7,787 nucleotides of DNA from Desulfobacteraceae bacterium. GTDB lineage: Bacteria > Desulfobacterota > Desulfobacteria > Desulfobacterales > Desulfobacteraceae. Positions 1 to 5,154 of this stretch are shown piece by piece (position 1 is the first letter of the stretch; each line of letters begins with the position of its first letter). The stretch spans positions 1 through 7,787 of the forward strand of contig JAFLJU010000270.1 in assembly GCA_022712835.1 (NCBI GenBank). Reading direction: 5' to 3'. A model generated the notes under the pieces. It did no database searches and was not told the DNA's origin. It saw only the letters and a list, made by a program, of their open reading frames with translations. The position numbers were made by a program, and so were the translations under genes.

Positions 1-528
1 CTGGCCGGAATTGCCTTTTCCAATGCCACCGTGGGCATGGTCCATGCCCTGGGACACTCTGTGGGATCTATCTGCCATATCCCCCACGGCAATTGCATGG
101 CTATTCTTTTGCCCTATGGGTTGGAATACAATCTCCACAAAGTGGAAGATAAAATTGCACAACTCCTCCTGCCCCTGGGAGGGGAAGAACTCTATACCTG
201 TACCCCGGAAAATCAGAGAGCCCTTAAAACCATTGCCTGTCTCAGAAACCTAAACCAGGATCTTTGCCAGGCCACAAATGGCGCCCATGCCACCTGTTTT
301 AAAGAGGTCATGGACAAACAAGGAACGCGACTGGTTCCGGAAACAAAATTAAGTCAGATCGCCCAAACCGCTCTGGGCGATGGAACCATTCTGTTTAACC
401 CGGAAGATATGGATTACGGGGACTGCCTCAGGGTCATCCAGGCCGCCTGGGAAGGAATTCCCTTTCACAATGAAATTGCCAAATCCAATATCACATCCAG
501 AATCAAATCCAGACTAAAAAAAGGATAA
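1..528 (+). CDS. Iron-containing alcohol dehydrogenase, C-terminal part (5' end outside window)
   Basis: This is the C-terminal 175 residues of a group III (Fe-type) NAD(P)-dependent alcohol dehydrogenase, which interconverts primary alcohols and aldehydes in the cytoplasm. The reading frame is open from base 1. Family members are about 380-400 residues, so roughly 200 N-terminal residues with the nucleotide-binding domain lie upstream of the window. The fragment opens with the family signature AGIAFSNATVGMVHALGHS followed by PHG. Its His15 and His29, spaced 14 apart, match the two metal-ligand histidines known from FucO-type enzymes. Near the end, DGTILFNPEDMDYGDCLRVI is the usual C-terminal helix region with a final AAWEG. 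The stop codon at 526-528 is part of the Shine-Dalgarno sequence of the AOR gene, so the two are probably translated from one mRNA. The likely role is to pair with the AOR enzyme in alcohol oxidation or acid reduction. The family assignment is firm; the substrate is unknown. Confidence 0.93.
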   Translation: MAGIAFSNATVGMVHALGHSVGSICHIPHGNCMAILLPYGLEYNLHKVEDKIAQLLLPLGGEELYTCTPENQRALKTIACLRNLNQDLCQATNGAHATCFKEVMDKQGTRLVPETKLSQIAQTALGDGTILFNPEDMDYGDCLRVIQAAWEGIPFHNEIAKSNITSRIKSRLKKG

Positions 529-532
529 GGAG
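526..532 (+). promoter_or_regulatory. Shine-Dalgarno site of the AOR gene, overlapping the upstream stop codon
   Basis: TAAGGAG ends 7 bases before the ATG at 540. Its TAA is the stop codon of the alcohol dehydrogenase. This supports 540 over the next in-frame ATG at 564 as the start, and suggests translational coupling of the two enzymes. Confidence 0.85.
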
Positions 533-539
533 CCAGCAC

Positions 540-2504
540 ATGGATAAAAAAAATAAAGGATATATGGGAAAGATCATGAATGTGGATCTGTCCACGGGCA
601 AAATCCACATCGAGAAAATTTCTCCTTCTATTTATGAATCATTTTTATCAGGCATGGGACTTGCCGCCCACCTGCTCTACCATAGAATCCCTGTGGGTGC
701 GGATCCTCTGGGACCGGATAATATGCTGGGGTTTGTATCGGGACTTCTCACCGGAACCGGTTCATTGTTCACGGGAAGGTGGATGGTAGTGGGCAAATCC
801 CCCCTGACAAAAGGGTGGGGGGAAGCCAACTGCGGTGGCAGTTTTTCCCCTGCCATCAAACGCTGCGGGGTGGACGGTATTTTCTTTACGGGCGTAAGTC
901 CCACCCCGGTCTATCTGTATGTGGATGACACCACCATGGAATTAAGGGATGCCACAAGCGTCTGGGGCATGGATGCCGTGGAAACCGAAAACTTTCTTTT
1001 AGAAAGTTCAAAAAGCAAGAACGCCCGGGTGGCCTGCATTGGTCAGTCCGGTGAGAAATTGTCCCTGATCTCAGGCGTGTCCACGGACAAAGGCCGCATC
1101 GCTGCCCGGTCCGGCCTGGGAGCTGTCATGGGATCTAAAAACCTCAAGGCCCTTGTCCTGGCCGGAACCAAAAGAATCTGCGTCCATAACAGGGAAGAGA
1201 TCAAACGACTCAGTCAGATTTGCAACCGCTGGGTCCAGTTTCAACCCCCCTTTGTCCCGGGATTTCTCACAGCTCCCATAGGTGCCCTCATGCGAATGAT
1301 GCCCGCCGTTCTCACCCAGGATGGGCTGCTTTATAAAATTCTTCTACGAAAATGGGGCACTGTTTCCATGAACCAGATGTCCGTCGAAATGGGAGATTCC
1401 CCCATAAAAAACTGGAACGGCACAAACAAAGACTGGGGATTCTTCAAGAGCCGCAGTTCCAATCCCGATGTGTTTACCCGAAAAGAGACGGCTAAGTTCC
1501 ATTGTTATTCCTGCCCCCTGGGATGCGGCGGTATCTGCAAAACCGATGGCAAATTTTCCGAAACCCACAAGCCTGAATACGAAACCGTTCTTTCTTTAGG
1601 GGGGTTTGTCATGAACAAGGATATGGATTCCATATTTTATCTTAACGAACTGCTCAACCGGGCTGGCATGGACAGTATTTCGGCAGGACACGCCGTGGGA
1701 TTTGCCATGGAATGTTTTGAACAAGGCATCCTCACCACCAAAGATACCATGGGGGTTGAATTAAAATGGGGTGATCCTTCGGCCATTGAATTTCTCATTG
1801 AACAAATGATCGCACGAGAGGGAATCGGCGACCTTTTGGCAGACGGGGTAAAAATAGCCGCAGAACGCATCGGCAAGGGATCGGAAAAAATTGCCATCCA
1901 TGCCGGAGGCCAGGAACCTGCCATGCACGATTCACGAAATGATCCCGGGTTTGCCCTGCACTATAGCGTGGAACCGGCCCCGGGCCGCCACACCAACGGA
2001 GCCGGCCTTTACTATGAAATGTACCAGCTCTGGAAAATGGTCAAAGGGGTTCCCAAAATGGGACCCGCCTATATGAAAAGCAGCAAGTACAAAAAAAATA
2101 TCAAGCATGCCCAGATCGGCAAGGCCAACTCCCAGTATTTGAATGTAATCAACGGGGCCGGGGCCTGCCTGTTCGGCGGATTTTTAGGTAGCAAACGCCT
2201 TAGAATTTTTGACTGGCTCAATGCCGCCACGGGCTGGCAATTTTCACCGGAGCAATACATGGAGATCGGCACCAATATTCAAACCTTAAAACAGGCATTC
2301 AACGTTCGCCAAGGACTCCAACCAAAGGACAGCAGGATCTCTGACCGCCTCCTTGGGCTGCCCTCCCAGAAAAAAGGAGCCAACAAAGGCCGCAGTATAG
2401 ATCTCGATAGCCTGATGAAAGATTATTGGGAATTATTTGACTGGGACAGGGAAACCGGTATCCCCTCCCAGGAGACCATTGACAAAATCACTTCAATTGC
2501 CTAA
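540..2504 (+). CDS. aor: Aldehyde ferredoxin oxidoreductase family protein (tungsten bis-pterin enzyme)
   Basis: This 654-residue protein is slightly longer than Pyrococcus AOR (about 605) and close to BamB-type members (about 650). Family enzymes oxidise aldehydes to carboxylates, or run in reverse, using a W bis-pterin cofactor and one [4Fe-4S] cluster, with ferredoxin as electron partner. The N-terminal domain has the usual GYMGKIMNVDLSTGKI start and the segment around GSLFTGRWMVVGKSPLTKGW. The cluster ligands are visible as C322-x2-C325-x3-C329, with the distant fourth Cys at C543 (NGAGACLFGG). His484 in GRHT aligns with the active-site His of the family (H448 in Pyrococcus AOR). The C-terminal DYWELFDWDRETGIPSQETID is typical. 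The two pterin-contact motifs, usually DxxGL(D/C), read N373-RAGM-D378 and N538-GAGA-C543, so the first Asp is replaced by Asn in both. The start is set by a strong Shine-Dalgarno sequence. The downstream polyferredoxin is the probable electron acceptor. The substrate cannot be read from the sequence; benzoyl-CoA reductase BamB is a related alternative, but the bam partner genes are absent. Confidence 0.93.
   Translation: MDKKNKGYMGKIMNVDLSTGKIHIEKISPSIYESFLSGMGLAAHLLYHRIPVGADPLGPDNMLGFVSGLLTGTGSLFTGRWMVVGKSPLTKGWGEANCGGSFSPAIKRCGVDGIFFTGVSPTPVYLYVDDTTMELRDATSVWGMDAVETENFLLESSKSKNARVACIGQSGEKLSLISGVSTDKGRIAARSGLGAVMGSKNLKALVLAGTKRICVHNREEIKRLSQICNRWVQFQPPFVPGFLTAPIGALMRMMPAVLTQDGLLYKILLRKWGTVSMNQMSVEMGDSPIKNWNGTNKDWGFFKSRSSNPDVFTRKETAKFHCYSCPLGCGGICKTDGKFSETHKPEYETVLSLGGFVMNKDMDSIFYLNELLNRAGMDSISAGHAVGFAMECFEQGILTTKDTMGVELKWGDPSAIEFLIEQMIAREGIGDLLADGVKIAAERIGKGSEKIAIHAGGQEPAMHDSRNDPGFALHYSVEPAPGRHTNGAGLYYEMYQLWKMVKGVPKMGPAYMKSSKYKKNIKHAQIGKANSQYLNVINGAGACLFGGFLGSKRLRIFDWLNAATGWQFSPEQYMEIGTNIQTLKQAFNVRQGLQPKDSRISDRLLGLPSQKKGANKGRSIDLDSLMKDYWELFDWDRETGIPSQETIDKITSIA
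546..553 (+). repeat. A8 homopolymer at codons 3-5 of the AOR gene
   Basis: Eight consecutive A residues follow ATG GAT and encode Lys-Lys-Asn. A second A8 run, also encoding Lys-Lys-Asn, is at 2091-2098 of the same gene. Such runs can permit polymerase slippage. An A-rich start also commonly favours translation initiation by keeping the mRNA unstructured. Confidence 0.9.
2091..2098 (+). repeat. A8 homopolymer inside the AOR gene
   Basis: Eight A residues after a TAC codon encode Lys-Lys-Asn, upstream of the codon for the last cluster cysteine (C543). A frameshift here would remove that ligand and the C-terminus. There is no sign in the window that this is used. Confidence 0.9.
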
Positions 2505-2513
2505 CTTTTATTT

Positions 2514-2518
2514 AAGGA
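2514..2518 (+). promoter_or_regulatory. Shine-Dalgarno site of the polyferredoxin gene
   Basis: AAGGA lies 10 bases before the ATG at 2529, inside the 24-base gap after the AOR stop. The gap is too short to hold an obvious promoter or terminator, so the ferredoxin is probably on the AOR transcript. Confidence 0.65.
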
Positions 2519-2528
2519 AAAATTTGCT

Positions 2529-2981
2529 ATGGCATATAAAATATTAGATTCATGTATCGGATGCAGGGCCTGCCAGACTATCTGTCCTTCCCTGGCAATT
2601 GTGGGTGAGAAAAAAGAGCTTCACAAAATCAACCCAGGAATCTGTATAGAATGCGGTGCCTGCGGTAGGGTTTGTCCGACCGAGGCCGTGGAAGACAATT
2701 TCGGGAGCATCCTCCTTCGCATCCCCAAAAAAGATTGGGAAAAACCTATGTTTAACCTGAATCTTTGCATGTCCTGCGGCATCTGCCTGGACACCTGCCC
2801 GGCAGGCGCTCTTTTGGCCAATTTACAAAAGGTGGGCAGCCGTCATGCCTTCCCCTATCTTTTGGGTGAATCGGCCTGCATGGGATGCGGGTTCTGTGCA
2901 ACAGACTGCCCGGTGGAAGCGATTACAATGGGACCTAGGTTAACCCAGAAGTCACCTACGCCTGCTAAACAGGCAAGCTAA
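2529..2981 (+). CDS. Polyferredoxin with four [4Fe-4S] binding motifs, probable electron partner of AOR
   Basis: This soluble protein of 150 residues has four identical-spacing CX2CX2CX3CP motifs: C9-C12-C15-C19, C39-C42-C45-C49, C80-C83-C86-C90 and C117-C120-C123-C127. These 16 cysteines could hold four [4Fe-4S] clusters, arranged as two bacterial-ferredoxin-like pairs separated by about 30-residue spacers. No signal peptide, membrane segment or flavin or molybdopterin motif is visible, so the protein should act in the cytoplasm as an electron wire. A small ferredoxin-like subunit next to an AOR catalytic subunit is a known arrangement (for example AorA with AorB in aromatic-degrading bacteria, and BamC with BamB). 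The role here is inferred from motif and neighbourhood. The last 20 residues (GPRLTQKSPTPAKQAS) form a polar tail without Cys. The stop codon directly abuts the ATG of the TetR gene. No FAD-binding third subunit is encoded in the window, so the final electron acceptor is unknown. Confidence 0.92.
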   Translation: MAYKILDSCIGCRACQTICPSLAIVGEKKELHKINPGICIECGACGRVCPTEAVEDNFGSILLRIPKKDWEKPMFNLNLCMSCGICLDTCPAGALLANLQKVGSRHAFPYLLGESACMGCGFCATDCPVEAITMGPRLTQKSPTPAKQAS

Positions 2982-3554
2982 ATGGCCAAAACAACCAAGG
3001 GCTCCAACGAGGACAATCGCCGGAAAATCATTGAAACGGCCATGGCCATGATCAGTGAAAAAGGGGTGGACAAAACCAGCCTGGCCCAGATTTCCAAAGC
3101 CTCGGGTCTTAGCAAGGGCACACTGTACTACTATTATGCCAGCAAAAACGACCTGATCTTTGATATGGCCGATCTGCACATGGAACAGATATCCACGGCG
3201 CTGCTTTCAATGATCGGAGAAAATAATTCCCTTTCCTGGGAAAACATGTTCACCGCTTTTTTTGACACCCTGCTCACCTCGGAGGCCCGCAGCCGTCTTC
3301 ATCTGTATCTGGTCCGGGAGGCCATTTCCGGCAACGATGACCTAAAGGAACGATTCCAGCACACCTATTGTCAATGGTTTGGTCTGGTGGATGAGGCCTA
3401 TCAAAAAATGCCCGGTTCCCAGACCAAGATCCCGACCAAATCAAAATTTTTGGTGGCGGTGGTGGACGGATTCATCCTCCAGAGGCTGTTGGAGACAGAC
3501 CCTACCCCGGTCAAAGAGATCGTCGACCTCATGCTCAAAACCCTAGACCTCTGA
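2982..3554 (+). CDS. TetR/AcrR family transcriptional regulator
   Basis: This 190-residue protein is in the normal size range for TetR family repressors. The N-terminal DNA-binding domain spans about residues 12-58. NRRKIIETAMAMISEKGVDK is helix 1. TSLAQISKASGLSKGTLYYY is the helix-turn-helix, with the characteristic G-x-LYYY-(Y/F)-x-SK-x-DL ending at Asp57-Leu58. The C-terminal part (about 60-190) is mostly helical and would bind the inducer and form dimers; TetR ligand domains are too divergent to name a ligand. The gene starts directly after the ferredoxin stop (TAA then ATG) and has only a weak upstream ribosome site (CAGG), so translational coupling to the ferredoxin is likely. Position within the alcohol dehydrogenase/AOR operon suggests that it regulates this operon in response to an alcohol, aldehyde or acyl-type effector. 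The operator would lie upstream of the window and cannot be seen. Confidence 0.93.
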   Translation: MAKTTKGSNEDNRRKIIETAMAMISEKGVDKTSLAQISKASGLSKGTLYYYYASKNDLIFDMADLHMEQISTALLSMIGENNSLSWENMFTAFFDTLLTSEARSRLHLYLVREAISGNDDLKERFQHTYCQWFGLVDEAYQKMPGSQTKIPTKSKFLVAVVDGFILQRLLETDPTPVKEIVDLMLKTLDL

Positions 3555-3560
3555 AGGTGA
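3553..3560 (+). promoter_or_regulatory. Shine-Dalgarno site of the HD-GYP gene, overlapping the TetR stop codon
   Basis: GAAGGTGA shares its first two bases with the TetR TGA stop and ends 3 bases before the ATG at 3564. It matches the 16S anti-Shine-Dalgarno well and fixes the start at 3564. The overlap argues for co-translation with the TetR gene. Confidence 0.85.
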
Positions 3561-3563
3561 CAA

Positions 3564-5093
3564 ATGCCTAACAAACAAGTTCATGATTTGCAGGAAATTC
3601 TTGAGATTGCAAATCGCATGGCCCAGGAAAAAAACCTTGATGCGCTCCTGAAAATCATTATGGAAGGGGTAACACGATTACTTGATGCCGATTTAAGTTC
3701 TCTATTGCTTTGTGATTATGAAAACAATGAATTTTACAGCCGGTTTGTTCAGCAGTCTGAAATCAGCGAGATCCGGTTTCCATTGGGAAAAGGGATTGCT
3801 GGCAGCGTTGCCCGCACGAAAAAAACAATCAACATAGAAGACGCCTATCAAGACAGCCGGTTTAATCCGGAAATTGATAAACAAACCGGGTATCAAACCA
3901 AAAGTATCCTGTGTATGCCCTTGCTAACAAGAGAGGGACATGTCCTGGGCGTTACCCAGATTTTAAACAAAAAAGCGGGTGTTTTTACCGAATATGATGA
4001 AAAACTTTTAGGCCTTTTTTCCAACAATGCGGCCATTTCAATAGAGAATGCCGTGCTTTCTGAAGAAAATGAGTCCCTTCTAAAAAGTTTAATCAGAACC
4101 CTTTCAACCACTATTGATGCCCGTGACCCCGTTACAGCCGGCCACTCCCAAAGAGTCTCCCTATATGCTGCAAAGTTGGCAACTGCGTGCAAGCTGGATG
4201 AGAAAGCATTAGAGGAAATAGATATCGCCTCCTGGCTCCATGACATTGGCAAGATCGGCGTGAGGGACGATGTGCTGTTAAAGCCCGGCCGTCTGACACC
4301 GGAAGAATATAAAAAGGTCCAGGAACATGCCAGCTATACCCGTGAGATACTGGAGCAGATACATTTTTCAAGGGCACTTAAAAATATACCGCGGTTAGCA
4401 TCCTTACACCATGAAAGGATGGATGGTAAGGGATACCCTTACGGATTGACAGGGGAATCCTTGCCCCTTTCCGCCAAAATACTTGCGATTGCCGATGTGT
4501 ATGATGCACTCACAGCCTATGACCGACCGTATAAAAAAGCGATGACAATGGATCAAGCATTATCCATTTTAAAAGCGGATAAGGGAAAACAGTTTGATGC
4601 TGACCTGGTGGATCTTTTTATCAAAGAAAAATGTTATAATATTGAACGGCGTCAGCACCAACGGGTATCGGTTGATCTTGAGTTTGAAATAATCTTTCTT
4701 TCCAATGATGACCAGGCCTATTATTTAAAAAAATATGGTCCCCCGAAAACCATTGGAGAACCTGAAAAGGAAAAAGAGCCCCCCCCCATCCAAACAAAAG
4801 AGTGTCCCGATGAACACCCCATCCGTGTAAAAAATATCAGCATAAGCGGGATGCAGTTTGAGACGGGTTTTTTCTTTCCAATTAATAATTTTGTCAGCCT
4901 GAAAATAATTATCAAATCCATCAATTTAAGTGTGATTTCCAGGGTGGTGCTGATTAAGCACAAGCCGGTTGGCACAGGCTATATAATGGGGGTTGAATTT
5001 GTAGACATAAAATTGGTTGAGCGGAAACGTCTTTTAACCTATATTCATTCATTAACCCCCGTGGAAAAACAAACATTGATTCGTTTTTATTGA
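3564..5093 (+). CDS. GAF / HD-GYP / PilZ protein, probable cyclic-di-GMP phosphodiesterase
   Basis: This cytoplasmic protein of 509 residues has three domains and no membrane segment. Residues about 10-160 form a GAF sensor domain (LLDADLSSLLLCD, FPLGKGIAGSVARTKKTINI, SILCMPLLTREGHVLGVTQILNK). A short helix leads into an HD-GYP domain at about 170-355. The metal and catalytic residues of active HD-GYP enzymes are all visible: H194, H226-D227, H255, H282-H283 and D311, along with HHERMDGKGYP at 282-292. Hydrolysis of c-di-GMP is therefore expected. A C-terminal PilZ domain follows, with RxxxR at 363-367 and NxSxxG at 424-429, the usual c-di-GMP-binding pair. The gap between these motifs is 56 residues, longer than the usual 20-30, because of an inserted charged/proline-rich segment (about 383-416) that contains a C9 tract. 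The protein could sense a ligand by GAF, degrade c-di-GMP and be regulated by it through PilZ. The gene lies at the end of the alcohol/aldehyde operon and reads AT-richer by eye than the AOR gene. Confidence 0.94.
   Translation: MPNKQVHDLQEILEIANRMAQEKNLDALLKIIMEGVTRLLDADLSSLLLCDYENNEFYSRFVQQSEISEIRFPLGKGIAGSVARTKKTINIEDAYQDSRFNPEIDKQTGYQTKSILCMPLLTREGHVLGVTQILNKKAGVFTEYDEKLLGLFSNNAAISIENAVLSEENESLLKSLIRTLSTTIDARDPVTAGHSQRVSLYAAKLATACKLDEKALEEIDIASWLHDIGKIGVRDDVLLKPGRLTPEEYKKVQEHASYTREILEQIHFSRALKNIPRLASLHHERMDGKGYPYGLTGESLPLSAKILAIADVYDALTAYDRPYKKAMTMDQALSILKADKGKQFDADLVDLFIKEKCYNIERRQHQRVSVDLEFEIIFLSNDDQAYYLKKYGPPKTIGEPEKEKEPPPIQTKECPDEHPIRVKNISISGMQFETGFFFPINNFVSLKIIIKSINLSVISRVVLIKHKPVGTGYIMGVEFVDIKLVERKRLLTYIHSLTPVEKQTLIRFY
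4779..4787 (+). repeat. C9 homopolymer in the PilZ insert of the HD-GYP gene
   Basis: Nine consecutive C residues encode Pro406-Pro408 (GAG CCC CCC CCC ATC). Loss of one C would give a TAA stop at 4828-4830, and gain of one would give TGA at 4811-4813. Either change ends the protein before the PilZ NxSxxG motif while leaving GAF and HD-GYP intact. Poly-C tracts of this length are classical slippage sites; use as a switch is inference. Confidence 0.95.
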
Positions 5094-5100
5094 ACCATGA

Positions 5101-5141
5101 CGGATTAAAATCGAGTAGGGTGAAGCCGGGCAATTAATCCG
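5101..5141. repeat. Perfect 7-base inverted repeat overlapping the terminator
   Basis: CGGATTA at 5101-5107 is the exact reverse complement of TAATCCG at 5135-5141, with 27 bases between. The right arm shares bases 5139-5141 with the terminator stem, so the two hairpins cannot form together. The repeat sits in the 61-base gap between two convergent genes. Confidence 0.6.
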
Positions 5142-5147
5142 GTTTTT
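5123..5147 (+). terminator. Rho-independent terminator of the plus-strand operon
   Basis: AAGCCGG (5123-5129) pairs with CCGGTTT (5139-5145) as a 7-bp stem including one G-U pair, around a 9-base loop, and runs into a T5 tract (5143-5147). It begins 30 bases after the HD-GYP stop. On the minus strand the stem is not followed by a T tract, so it should mainly stop plus-strand transcription; no clear terminator for the convergent kinase gene was seen. Confidence 0.7.
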
Positions 5148-5154
5148 ACTTTGC

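Noticed and set aside
1637..1924. Minus-strand open frame of 95 codons opposite the AOR gene
   Set aside because: Antisense shadow with composition typical of reversed coding sequence (many Ser, Pro, Arg, Met) and no domain.
540..2504. Identification as BamB, the benzoyl-CoA reductase catalytic subunit
   Set aside because: Length and C-terminus are similar, but the neighbours are an alcohol dehydrogenase and a four-cluster ferredoxin, and no bam genes are seen. AOR-family is as far as the sequence supports.
3893..4252. Open frame of 119 codons on the minus strand opposite the HD-GYP gene
   Set aside because: It lies wholly antisense to a well-conserved domain, has no recognisable motif and no evident ribosome site; a shadow of the coding strand.
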